Numbered from the stretch's first letter, positions 1 through 6,858 are shown. The stretch is 8,724 bases of DNA from an uncultured bacterium (GCA_905214155.1 CAJMLC010000079.1:1-8724), one strand, 5' to 3'. Notes: a model not told the origin generated them from the sequence alone. Made by a program: numbers and translations.

Positions 1-3000
1 TGCCAGCATCCATGGCCCACTTCTGGCCCGCGGCGTACCACGGCGTGCCGGAAGTCGAAACACCTTCGAGGCGGGCAAGCATCGTGACGATCATGCCGCG
101 CGTGGTGTCCGCGTTCGGAGAGAATGTGCCGGTTCCCGTGCCGTTCATGAGACCGTTCTTATATGCGTACTTGACGCCGAAATAGTACCAGCTGTTCGCG
201 TTGACATCCGTGAACGGGAGCGTTTCGCCTGCGTTCGGGTTCTGCGGGAGCTGCGCGGGCTGGCCTGCCGGGATGGGGTTCAGCTCAGACCAACGGGCTT
301 CGGCGGCAGTGAGCTTGTCGTAGTTCGTGACGAGCTTTTTCTGTGCGTCGGTCAGTTCGTTATAAGCATCCCTTGCAGCCTTGATCGCCGCACCGCTGTC
401 TTTCGTGACCGGGCCGATGGCGTCGATCAGGTCAATGACCTCATGGTGTGCGCCGGGCAGGACGGTGATGGTGATATCATTGATCTCTCTGCGATATTCC
501 GTCGGATAAGAGTCCAGCCAGCCCTTCGTGACCAACATATCGACATAACCGCCATGAATCTTGTACGTACTGGCAGGCGTATCTGCGGGAACGGTGAACG
601 TGATGGACTTGATCTCGTCCAACGTTTTGACGACTGCGCCTTCATCATCCGTAAATGCGCTGCCTGAGAGATATTTGGTCTGGATGGTTTTCAGACCGGG
701 AATCTCGGTATAGAAGATGAGCGCTGCACGGTTGATCTTGTTTTGCTCGTTGATCTCGTATTTTGCACGCAGCGCATCTATCGGCAGCTCCGGAACGGAA
801 ACCGTGATGCTTTCGCCTGCCTTGACGGTCGCGTTATTGGAAGCGACTGTCTCCATGCCCAAAGGCAGCGTGTAATTCGGGTTTTCTTCGACCTGCAAGG
901 TGATGTCTGCCAGATGGCCGATCTCCATGCCGGTCGAAGCCGCCATACCACCCGTGTTGCCCTGCGTGAACTCAGAACCGAGGCCAGAACCGTAGCCGCT
1001 CTGAGACTGATAGCCGTCATAGAGCGTGATCGTGCCGGATGCAGTCAGCGGGACGCACAGACGATCGTAAGAGCCAGCTTCGGAGTCGCCGGTGAAGCCA
1101 TAGTCCAGATTGATGCTCTTGTCAATCGTCAGATAACCCTGCATCGGCATGTTGGTGGTATAGCAGATTTTTCCTGTGCCGTTGTTGTAGATACGGAGAA
1201 TCTTATGAACCGGAATGTTCTTACCAATCGTCCACACGCCCGCCGTATCGCCGATGCGCAGGTTTTCGCCGGGGCGCGTCTCGTTTTCCACGACGAACTT
1301 CACGACCTTGCCCTTGAGCGCGTAGACCTGCGTGACGTTCTGCCCCTCATAGTCGGCGTTGACCTCGATGCAGTTATAGCCATCCTTCAGTCGAATCGTC
1401 ACATCGCCTTTTCCATCGGCGGTATAGGTCGTTTTTACGGGTGTGCCGTCTGCATTATATTCGAGGTAATTGTAGACATAGACCTTGCCGTTTTCACCGT
1501 TGATATGGAAGGAGAACTCCGCACCGTCCGTGCCGTATTCATAGCCCCAGTCGGCATATTTCGAGGTATTCTCCAGCGATTCAAAGTTCGTCAGCTTCGT
1601 GTGCAGCTCGCCGATGGCGGTTTCCTTCGGGTCATTCACATGAACCACGATCTCCGGCGTCTGGCAGTACATCACGCCCTTGTCGTCGCAGAGCTTGACG
1701 GTGAAGGTGGTCGTACCGGCCTTCTTGGGCACGAGAAAATAGCGCATGTTGGGATGCTCGCCTGTGCCGCCGAGTCCCTTGTCTACGTAGACATCCTGTT
1801 TCTCGTGGATTTCAAAGATACTGTCGTCTTTGATGTCGAACGCCAACAGACCGGGAGATGTGAACGGCAGACCCTTTTCTCCGCTTTGATAGCCCTCCGG
1901 GCGGTTCGTCCAGATCTCGCGGAAGCCGGTCTCGACTTCCTGTCCGAGGTCAAGGTTGTAATAGCTGTTATGCAGCATAAAGTCGTCGGGATACTGCGTC
2001 GGATAGCCGAGGGAATCGCCGTTTTTGATGGCGGCCAGCGTTGCCGTATAATAGGAAGGCCAGTAATTGGCAGCCACGTTCGTGCGCATGAAGTCTGCGC
2101 GCTGCGCGTCGCTCAGGGCGAGATAGTCGATCTCCGCCTTGCGTACATCATCCAGATACTGTCTGTAGTTTTCTTCCGTGACCTTGCCCGCGTAGCCAGA
2201 GACCAAATCGGCCAGAGTCTGAATCTTTTCCTCATACGGAACCTTGAGTTCGTCCAGCCGGGCCTTGACGGCAAGCAGCTTTTCAGCGTTTGTGACCTGT
2301 GCCTTTTCTTCGTCGCTGCAGCCATTGTAAGTGTCGAGGATACCGCAGACAGTCTTATAAAGGTCAGCTGTGTAGGCCACATCCGCTGCGTTTGGCAGCG
2401 CATTGATCTGCGCCATCAGCTCCTCCGGCGAGAGGCTGAACCGGCGGAACGTGAAGGTATAGCTCAGGTTAATATACGCTTTCGTTGAATGTGAACCCTC
2501 AAACACCAGCGTCCCGCTGCCGGAAGAGACATCCATCGGCTTTTTGTTCACCTTCGACAGCACAGCGGATATAACCTTGCTGGTGCCAACGCTCTTGCCG
2601 TTTTGATAGATCGTAACATTAAAGCCAGTTGCCTTAATCGTGGGTGTAATGCTCTTGGTGTTTTTGCCGATGTAGATCAGGTAGTCGGTGCAGCCCTCCT
2701 GAAGGCCGACCTTCCCCGTCGGATTTCCGTCTGGGTCCAGCGCAAACAGCGTTCCCTCCGAATAGCCGTTGATGGTCTCGGGCGAATCCGTGTCGCATTT
2801 GACCGTAAAGGCGCTGAAGGTGAGCGGCGTGCTCTTATTGAATTTCAGCGGATAATATTCCGTCACGTCGCCCGTGGTCAGCTTGATATAATAGGTCTTG
2901 CCGGAATATGTGACGGCGTTCTCCTGCGTGATCGGGCCGTCAGCAAAGTCGCCGATCTGCACGCCGTATGCATCCAGCAGTACCGCACTGGAGTCCTCCG

Positions 3001-4012
3001 GCACGTCCAGCGAGACGGTGAAGCCTGCGTCGTTGTAGGTCTTGTTCGCGGTGCGCTGCTCCAGTGTTACCCGGAAAGAGCCTGTTGATTCAAGGAATTC
3101 TACCGTTGGTGTGCTGCTCGCGGCATCGGGATCTTCCTTGATCGTCTCGACGTGTAACTGCGCTGCCGTCATTCCCACATTCGGGCGAATCACGCGGATC
3201 GTGTACTCCTCCGCCGGAGCTGTGTTCGGATTAGCCGTCTCCCACGCGGGGTCGCCGCTCTTCACAGTGATTACCGAGCCGGGAACGATCGTGACCTTCT
3301 CCGTGCGGCGGTACTCCACGCCGTCCACATAGGTATGGACCTGATACTGCTTGTTCATGGCCGTCGGCACAATGTAAATGTTTGGCACATTGTCGAAGCT
3401 TGTGTTCAAAATATACTCATATTCATGCTGATCCGGTGAGAAAGCCGGTACGAGTGTACCCCGGACCGAAAGTGCGTCAGCACTGCGAAAATCCGGGAAT
3501 TCCAGCGATTTTACGCGCTTGTCGCTGTCGCTCCAATCCGCGCCGAGGTCTTTGCCTTTACCAACGGACGTGTACATGACGTGAATCTCGTCACCCGGCT
3601 TGAGTGTGCCGTCGGAAACTTTATAGTGGTCGAAACCATAGTTCGTGAACCAGTCGTTCAGCGTGCCCATCCAGCCGGAATCAGTGCCGTTGTCAAACTC
3701 GCCAACGCCGTTGATTTCGCGGATATAGCCGCTTTCCGCGCCGGTCTGCTCCCAGCCGATGTCTTTGATCGCCTCGGTGATGCAGCTCATCATCGTCGAC
3801 TTCTCCGTCAGGGTGATCCATGTGTCGATCCTCTTGCCGGACCATGCCGGGGCAAGCCAGTTGGAGGCTTTGCTGGCCTCTGTGAACGTCGTGTTCTCGA
3901 CGGTCACATGGACCTGCGTCGCAGGGTCTCCGCCCGCGGCCAGGGCGACTGTGGGCAGCAGGCCCAGCAGCATCACCAGCGCAAGAAGCAGCGATAGAAT
4001 TCGTTTTTTCAT
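1..4012 (-). CDS. Secreted S-layer-homology surface protein with DUF4430 (transcobalamin-like) domain, C-terminus cut by window edge
   Basis: Reading from the ATG at 4012 the minus strand stays open to the left edge (at least 1337 codons, in frame at the last codon). Residues 1-26 form a signal peptide (MKKR, a Leu-rich core, then ALAAG). About residues 50-150 resemble DUF4430, the fold of the C-terminal domain of transcobalamin/intrinsic factor, with the GWMGTLNDWF and LKPGDEIHVMY signatures. About 170-277 look like a cadherin-like beta-sandwich (LVPAFSPDQHEYEY). About 527-640 are helical. About 1190-1248 match the helical repeat common in Firmicutes surface proteins (DAIGPVTKDSG, AYNELTDAQKKLV). 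About 1265-1320 are one SLH repeat (FTDVNANSWYY, GTFSPNADTRG) and a second begins at the edge. SLH repeats bind pyruvylated secondary wall polymers, so the protein is probably wall-anchored. The start has AGAAAGGA 10 nt upstream. The cobalamin-riboswitch leader suggests a role in corrinoid binding or uptake; that role is inference, and no transporter gene is visible here. Confidence 0.9.
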   Translation of the reverse strand, partial: MKKRILSLLLALVMLLGLLPTVALAAGGDPATQVHVTVENTTFTEASKASNWLAPAWSGKRIDTWITLTEKSTMMSCITEAIKDIGWEQTGAESGYIREINGVGEFDNGTDSGWMGTLNDWFTNYGFDHYKVSDGTLKPGDEIHVMYTSVGKGKDLGADWSDSDKRVKSLEFPDFRSADALSVRGTLVPAFSPDQHEYEYILNTSFDNVPNIYIVPTAMNKQYQVHTYVDGVEYRRTEKVTIVPGSVITVKSGDPAWETANPNTAPAEEYTIRVIRPNVGMTAAQLHVETIKEDPDAASSTPTVEFLESTGSFRVTLEQRTANKTYNDAGFTVSLDVPEDSSAVLLDAYGVQIGDFADGPITQENAVTYSGKTYYIKLTTGDVTEYYPLKFNKSTPLTFSAFTVKCDTDSPETINGYSEGTLFALDPDGNPTGKVGLQEGCTDYLIYIGKNTKSITPTIKATGFNVTIYQNGKSVGTSKVISAVLSKVNKKPMDVSSGSGTLVFEGSHSTKAYINLSYTFTFRRFSLSPEELMAQINALPNAADVAYTADLYKTVCGILDTYNGCSDEEKAQVTNAEKLLAVKARLDELKVPYEEKIQTLADLVSGYAGKVTEENYRQYLDDVRKAEIDYLALSDAQRADFMRTNVAANYWPSYYTATLAAIKNGDSLGYPTQYPDDFMLHNSYYNLDLGQEVETGFREIWTNRPEGYQSGEKGLPFTSPGLLAFDIKDDSIFEIHEKQDVYVDKGLGGTGEHPNMRYFLVPKKAGTTTFTVKLCDDKGVMYCQTPEIVVHVNDPKETAIGELHTKLTNFESLENTSKYADWGYEYGTDGAEFSFHINGENGKVYVYNYLEYNADGTPVKTTYTADGKGDVTIRLKDGYNCIEVNADYEGQNVTQVYALKGKVVKFVVENETRPGENLRIGDTAGVWTIGKNIPVHKILRIYNNGTGKICYTTNMPMQGYLTIDKSINLDYGFTGDSEAGSYDRLCVPLTASGTITLYDGYQSQSGYGSGLGSEFTQGNTGGMAASTGMEIGHLADITLQVEENPNYTLPLGMETVASNNATVKAGESITVSVPELPIDALRAKYEINEQNKINRAALIFYTEIPGLKTIQTKYLSGSAFTDDEGAVVKTLDEIKSITFTVPADTPASTYKIHGGYVDMLVTKGWLDSYPTEYRREINDITITVLPGAHHEVIDLIDAIGPVTKDSGAAIKAARDAYNELTDAQKKLVTNYDKLTAAEARWSELNPIPAGQPAQLPQNPNAGETLPFTDVNANSWYYFGVKYAYKNGLMNGTGTGTFSPNADTTRGMIVTMLARLEGVSTSGTPWYAAGQKWAMDAG

Positions 4013-4045
4013 CCTTTTTGTGTCCTTTCTTCGTCGTTTGGGATG

Positions 4046-4075
4046 CAAAAAGAGCAGCAACTGCCGTTACTGCTC
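4046..4075 (-). terminator. Intrinsic terminator between cobalamin riboswitch and start codon
   Basis: On the minus strand GAGCAGTAAC and GTTGCTGCTC flank a GGCA loop and are followed by TTTTTG. The stem ends about 34 nt before the ATG of the surface protein. Its place directly after the riboswitch aptamer makes it the likely expression platform, stopping transcription when ligand is bound. The exact antiterminator pairing was not resolved. Confidence 0.85.
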
Positions 4076-4093
4076 CTGTGGACACAAACATAG

Positions 4094-4120
4094 ACCATAA
4101 GGGCATACGGCCCCTATGGT
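4094..4120 (-). other. Hairpin linking riboswitch to its terminator
   Basis: The minus strand reads ACCATAGGGGC, then CGTAT, then GCCCTTATGGT, giving a near-perfect stem with a five-base loop immediately 3' of the riboswitch P1 strand. It lacks a U-tract, so it is not itself a terminator. It may be part of the switching platform or simply an insulating stem. Confidence 0.55.
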
Positions 4121-4370
4121 TCACGCTCGTGTAGGTCTTCTGACTGATGCGTTCAGGCGGCTGCCAACGCGTGCCCTCGGCCTTCTCTCCCCGCCATTAC
4201 AGCAGTTCCAATGACCTTCTTTCGAAATCCGCGCATCGCGCGGACGAGGGGACGCTCCGCAATCACAGCTACTAAGCCGGATCGTCCAGATCCGGCACAT
4301 GTCCGGGAATTGCACCCGATTCCCTTGTTCAGCACAGACGGCAAACGCCGCCCGGAACAAGACTGCGTGT
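4120..4370 (-). promoter_or_regulatory. Cobalamin riboswitch (promoter-distal copy of a tandem pair)
   Basis: On the minus strand the aptamer landmarks occur in the canonical order. GGGAATCGGGTGCAATTCCC lies near 4305-4324, CTGTGATTG at 4260-4268, the B12-box-like GTCATTG at 4209-4215, GAGAAGGC at 4180-4187, and AGTCAGAAGACCT at 4133-4145. A CTTGTTC/GAACAAG stem (4324-4361) encloses the 5' arm. CACGC (4365-4369) can pair with GCGTG (4122-4126) as P1. These match the cobalamin riboswitch family (Rfam RF00174). Ligand binding normally represses the downstream gene; here an intrinsic terminator follows before the surface-protein start. Confidence 0.92.
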
Positions 4371-4465
4371 CCGGGGTGAGCGGGTCGCGCAGTGTGCCAC
4401 AAAAGCTGTTTTTTCAATTTTTGGGTTGCCGGTAAAAGGGGAGACGCCCCTTGCATCGCTGGCCG

Positions 4466-4510
4466 AAAAACAAAAAGCACCCATTTCTGCCGCTGCAGAA
4501 ATCGGTGTTC
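4466..4510 (-). terminator. Intrinsic terminator between the two leader RNAs
   Basis: The minus strand carries ACACCGATTTCTGC, an AGCG loop and GCAGAAATGGGTGC, followed by TTTTTGTTTTT. The stem has one bulge and a long U-rich tail. It lies directly after the first structured leader RNA and about 100 nt before the second riboswitch, so each aptamer has its own terminator. Confidence 0.85.
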
Positions 4511-4519
4511 TCATCTCTG

Positions 4520-4735
4520 ACCGAAGACAGCAATTCTCCTGACTTGCGATCTGAATGCGGTATCGCATTCGCGTGCTGCTCCTACCTTCTCACGGGGGAT
4601 CCCGCAATGGCGGCCTTTCGGCCAGGCGCTCTCGCGCTTCGGAGCGGCCCTCTCGCGCACAGTTCTTTCGAGTAGGTCCCTTCCTTTTCGCCGCGCCCTG
4701 CCGAACACCCCGGCAACATGCGGCTACAGATCTTC
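4520..4735 (-). promoter_or_regulatory. Probable divergent cobalamin-type riboswitch (promoter-proximal copy)
   Basis: The 3' half matches the cobalamin aptamer in order and spacing on the minus strand: GCCATTG at 4605-4611, GAGAAGG at 4585-4591, GTAGGAGCAG, and AAGTCAGGAGA at 4535-4545. A 7-bp hairpin (4553-4570) sits where the variable stem is expected. The region is clearly structured. Two stems are capped by GNRA-type loops (GCGC-GAGA-GCGC at 4626-4637 and GGCC-GAAA-GGCC at 4612-4623). CGGG-ATCC-CCCG lies at 4593-4604, and CCTAC (4672-4676) pairs with GTAGG (4581-4585). The usual 5' signature with GGTG and AATCC is not recognisable; only GGGACC is present. It is followed by its own terminator. 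It may be a cobalamin variant, a decayed copy, or another riboswitch sharing these motifs. Confidence 0.6.
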
Positions 4736-4736
4736 G

Positions 4737-4780
4737 ATACAATATAAATATGATCCAATTTGGAAAACCGGCGGCTGCAA
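4737..4780 (-). promoter_or_regulatory. Likely promoter region of the riboswitch leader
   Basis: This is the only strongly AT-rich stretch just upstream of the structured leader. On the minus strand it reads through TTTTCC, 17 nt, then TATTGT, with overlapping alternatives such as TATATT. No pairing of -35 and -10 boxes is close to consensus, so the region is supported by position and base composition rather than by a clear motif. Confidence 0.35.
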
Positions 4781-4811
4781 GATCCTCCTTTTCTGGTAAT
4801 TTATGAATGAG

Positions 4812-4825
4812 GCGGGCATGCCCGC
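4812..4825. repeat. Short perfect GC palindrome
   Basis: GCGGGCATGCCCGC is a 14-bp perfect palindrome between the NUDIX gene and the riboswitch leader. No T-tract follows on either strand, so it is not a typical intrinsic terminator, although it is the only dyad downstream of the NUDIX stop. The rest of 4781-4909 shows no gene or other feature. Confidence 0.4.
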
Positions 4826-4909
4826 TGGTTCATCATCCCTATCATAGCGCATCCAAAGGGGAAAGTCCACTGTTTTTTGCGGAAAGGGGCGATTTTTGGC
4901 GGGCGCGGA

Positions 4910-5473
4910 TCAGGCATCCGCGAGGCGGGCCTTTTCCATCAGCTTGCGGTAGACGATGCGCATCTCTGGCTCACGCACCTCGGCCTCCACGGCGTCGAGT
5001 GGGATCCAGCGGACGGCGCTGTTCTCGTCGGCCTTGGCGCGGATGGGGAGACGGTCGTCCGCTTCGAGCAGGTAGGTGCAGTTCAGGTGCAGGTGCGTCG
5101 CCACATAGTGTCCGCGTTTCACATGGCCGTCCACGCCGAGGATCTCGAGCGAGAAAATGTCGTTCCGCAGCGGCCTTGCGCCGACAATGCCGGATTCCTC
5201 ATTCGCCTCCCGCAGTGCCACGCGCAGCAGATCCTCCTCGCCGTCCGCGTGCCCGCCGAGCCAGGCCCACGACTGGTAGAGATTGTGGAACGCCATCAGC
5301 GCATGCGTCCGCGCGGGATTCACGATCCAGCAGGAGGCTGTAAAATGCGCCATCTCGTTTTCCCGCGTCAGCAGATCGGGGAACGTGTCCATGTATTGCA
5401 GCATCAGCCGCTTTTCCGTTTCTTCCTGTTCATTGTAGGGCCGAAATGCCAGAATATCATCGCGCAGTCCCAT
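4910..5473 (-). CDS. NUDIX hydrolase
   Basis: This 187-residue soluble protein carries a complete Nudix box. G74 is followed by E80, then R88-E89-A90-N91-E92-E93-S94-G95-I96, matching GX5EX7REUXEEXGU. The Glu residues of REXXEE are the expected Mg2+ ligands. Nudix enzymes hydrolyse a nucleoside diphosphate linked to another group; the substrate cannot be read from the box. The N-terminal 40 residues are charged and helical, and the beta-rich core begins around MAHFTASCWIV. The start is fixed by AGGAGG 8 nt upstream of the ATG. It is a monocistronic unit with its own promoter, on the same strand as the genes on both sides. A housekeeping role in nucleotide clean-up is plausible but unproven. 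Confidence 0.9.
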   Translation of the reverse strand: MGLRDDILAFRPYNEQEETEKRLMLQYMDTFPDLLTRENEMAHFTASCWIVNPARTHALMAFHNLYQSWAWLGGHADGEEDLLRVALREANEESGIVGARPLRNDIFSLEILGVDGHVKRGHYVATHLHLNCTYLLEADDRLPIRAKADENSAVRWIPLDAVEAEVREPEMRIVYRKLMEKARLADA

Positions 5474-5503
5474 TGCAAGCGCCTCCTGTAAGCTGTTTGC
5501 AAT

Positions 5504-5532
5504 ATTCTATCACAGCCACCCAAAGGACGCAA
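5504..5532 (-). promoter_or_regulatory. Extended -10 vegetative promoter of the NUDIX gene
   Basis: On the minus strand TTGCGT (5527-5532) is separated by exactly 17 nt from TAGAAT (5504-5509), and TGA just before the -10 gives an extended -10 element. Transcription would start near 5497, leaving a short leader containing AGGAGG (5482-5487). Confidence 0.65.
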
Positions 5533-5554
5533 CCCGGATATATTCCGCCCGTTT

Positions 5555-5591
5555 CTGCGATTTTGCCCCTACAAACACAAGCAAATCGCAG
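5555..5591. repeat. Inverted repeat in the spoIIQ-NUDIX intergenic region
   Basis: CTGCGATTT (5555-5563) and AAATCGCAG (5583-5591) form a 9-bp perfect inverted repeat with a 19-nt spacer. It lies between the NUDIX promoter and the spoIIQ terminator. No function is evident. Confidence 0.45.
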
Positions 5592-5601
5592 CACAAAACT
5601 A

Positions 5602-5637
5602 AAAACAGCCCCCTCTCATATGAGAGGGGGCTGTTTT
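5602..5637 (-). terminator. Perfect 36-bp palindromic terminator after spoIIQ
   Basis: The sequence is self-complementary over all 36 bases, centred on CATATG, with AAAACAGCCCCCTCTC on one side and its mirror on the other. On the minus strand it starts 3 nt after the spoIIQ stop codon and ends in TTTTTAG. The symmetric A/T ends would also allow termination of plus-strand transcripts. Confidence 0.9.
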
Positions 5638-5640
5638 GTG

Positions 5641-6354
5641 TCAATCCACGAAGGTTTCGGGGTCAATGGATGCGCCGTTTTTGCGGACAGCGAAATGCAG
5701 GTGGGCGTCCTGCCCGACCTCGAGCAGCGCCGTGCGCCCGACGGAGCCGATCGTCTGCCCGGCCTCGACCTTGTCCCCGGCGGAGACAACGGGTGTGGCG
5801 GCCAGATTCTGATAGTACGTGACGCAGCCGTCGTCGTGCCCGATGACGACCGTCGTGCCGAGCAGCTCGTCGTCATAGACCGCCGTGACCGTGCCGTTTG
5901 CCGCGGCCCGTACCGGCGCGCCCTCGGCGGCGGTCAGGTCGACGCCGTCATGCGTGCGCCAGTCGCGCGTCGTGGCGTTGAAGGCCAGCTGCTCCATGCT
6001 GTACGCGCTCTGCGTCTCGCCGGACACCGGCCACACGCGGACGTTTGCCGCCTGCGCGTAGACCTGCTCGTCGGTCTGCGAGACGGGCGCGGATTCCGCC
6101 GGCTTAGTGACGGCGGCAGGCTTGCTTGCAGACGGCTGTGTGGGCGTTTTCGCCGGCTGGGACGGAATCTCCGTCTCCGTGGCGACCGACATCGCAGGCT
6201 CGCTCAGTGCGTTTTTCTCCGCGATCGCGCCGGACAGGAACAGCCAGCCCGACACGCCGACCGCGCAGATGCAGAGCGCCAGCACGATGTAGTAGCCCTT
6301 TTCGCGCAGAAAGTGTTGAAAACGGTTGGGTTTGGAATTTTCGTTGTGTTGCAT
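5641..6354 (-). CDS. spoIIQ: SpoIIQ-like forespore LytM/M23 protein
   Basis: This 237-residue protein has a short cytoplasmic N-terminus, one membrane segment at about residues 20-43 (YYIVLALCICAVGVSGW), a Ser/Thr/Pro/Ala-rich linker at about 44-95, and a LytM (M23) domain to the C-terminus. The zinc and catalytic residues are intact: H135 and D139 in HDGVD, and H218-L219-H220. The stretch around DWRTHDGVDL and GTTVVIGHDDG resembles clostridial SpoIIQ. SpoIIQ sits in the forespore membrane and pairs with SpoIIIAH across the intermembrane space during engulfment. The intact HxxxD/HxH set, unlike the degenerate B. subtilis protein, suggests retained endopeptidase activity. The start chosen is the internal ATG with GGAGG 8 nt upstream; an upstream ATG at 6405 has no such site. 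A generic M23 wall hydrolase is the alternative. Confidence 0.8.
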   Translation of the reverse strand: MQHNENSKPNRFQHFLREKGYYIVLALCICAVGVSGWLFLSGAIAEKNALSEPAMSVATETEIPSQPAKTPTQPSASKPAAVTKPAESAPVSQTDEQVYAQAANVRVWPVSGETQSAYSMEQLAFNATTRDWRTHDGVDLTAAEGAPVRAAANGTVTAVYDDELLGTTVVIGHDDGCVTYYQNLAATPVVSAGDKVEAGQTIGSVGRTALLEVGQDAHLHFAVRKNGASIDPETFVD

Positions 6355-6372
6355 TTCTTGCACCTCCGAGGT

Positions 6373-6401
6373 TAGTATCCCCGGAAGCAGGAAGATTAAA
6401 C
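6373..6401 (-). promoter_or_regulatory. Candidate sigma-F-type promoter of spoIIQ
   Basis: On the minus strand GTTTA (6397-6401) precedes GGGGATACTA (6373-6382) by 14 nt. The second block fits the forespore sigma-F -10 pattern GGNRANANTW at every position, and GTTTA fits GYWTA. The implied start would leave a leader of only about a dozen nt with GGAGG at its very end, which is tight, so the assignment is tentative. Confidence 0.35.
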
Positions 6402-6416
6402 ACAAAGAGGGAATAT

Positions 6417-6836
6417 TTAGTAGACCGTAGCTACGAAATACTGTTCGAGGCAGTATTTCAGGATGCGGCTGCGGGTGACGATGCCGATGAAATCGTCCTT
6501 GTCGTCCACGACGGGGACAAAGTTCTGGTCGGCGGCGACGGCGATGAGGTCCTCCACGCGCGTGTCCACGCGCACGGGCTGCACCGCACGGCGCGGCGCG
6601 GCGATCTCGGTGATGGAGTGCTCCTCGGTCTGCCGGATGTCCATGACACAGAGCCGCTTGAATGCCCAGAGCAGATCGCCCTCGGTGATGACGCCCTTAT
6701 AGTGCCCCTCCGCGTCGAGGATGGGCAGCGCGGTATAGCCGGAGTTTTCCATGCGCTCCATGGCCTGCCGCAGCGTGGAATCCGCGTCGACAAAGGAGCA
6801 CATCGCCTTGGGCGTCAGAAAGAACAGGATATTCAT
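6417..6836 (-). CDS. Small two-CBS-domain protein (DarB/CbpB-like)
   Basis: This 139-residue protein consists almost only of two CBS motifs. The first is about residues 10-70 (TLRQAMERMENSGYTALPIL, then YKGVITEGDLLW) and the second about 85-130 (NFVPVVDDKDDFIGIVTRS). CBS pairs bind adenine nucleotides. Size and layout resemble the stand-alone Firmicute regulators DarB (YkuL) and CbpB, which bind cyclic di-AMP; ligand specificity here is inference. It is cytosolic, with no membrane segment or fused enzyme. The ATG at 6836 was chosen because the family start is MNILFFLTPK and the upstream extension does not look coding. GGGAGG lies 12 nt upstream, longer than usual and inside a hairpin. The stop is 62 nt from the spoIIQ start, so read-through into spoIIQ is possible. 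Confidence 0.85.
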   Translation of the reverse strand: MNILFFLTPKAMCSFVDADSTLRQAMERMENSGYTALPILDAEGHYKGVITEGDLLWAFKRLCVMDIRQTEEHSITEIAAPRRAVQPVRVDTRVEDLIAVAADQNFVPVVDDKDDFIGIVTRSRILKYCLEQYFVATVY

Positions 6837-6841
6837 AGGAG

Positions 6842-6858
6842 AAAAGGGCCTCCCTTTT
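6842..6858 (-). promoter_or_regulatory. Hairpin covering the ribosome binding site of the CBS gene
   Basis: On the minus strand AAAAGGG and CCCTTTT form a 7-bp stem with a three-base AGG loop. The only good Shine-Dalgarno match (GGGAGG, 6849-6854) lies half in the stem and half in the loop. The stem could lower translation or act as a weak attenuator because it ends in U residues. Confidence 0.45.

Noticed and set aside
743..2488. A long plus-strand open frame of 581 codons
   Set aside because: It is entirely antisense to the surface-protein gene, which has a signal peptide, recognisable domains and SLH repeats in a frame that stays consistent from start to edge. The plus-strand product shows no domain and no ribosome binding site was identified.
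4121..4708. Several small open frames on both strands in the leader
   Set aside because: They overlap the riboswitch aptamers and terminators, overlap each other in different frames, and have no convincing ribosome binding sites. RNA structure explains the sequence better.
4535..4735. Reading the promoter-proximal leader RNA as an SRP RNA, RNase P RNA, T-box or FMN riboswitch
   Set aside because: GGAGCAGC recalls SRP RNA, but the conserved GGTCAGG/GGAAGGAAGCAGC core is absent. No T-box AGGGTGGNACCGCG, RNase P GAGGAAAGTC or FMN core was found, whereas the 3' half matches the cobalamin aptamer in order.
4807..5491. Plus-strand frames opposite the NUDIX gene
   Set aside because: The minus strand encodes a complete Nudix box with an AGGAGG site and promoter, so the plus-strand frames are shadows.
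5446..6375. A plus-strand open frame of 309 codons
   Set aside because: It lies opposite spoIIQ and crosses its perfect palindromic terminator. The product is Arg-rich and domain-free, as expected for an antisense frame in GC-rich DNA.
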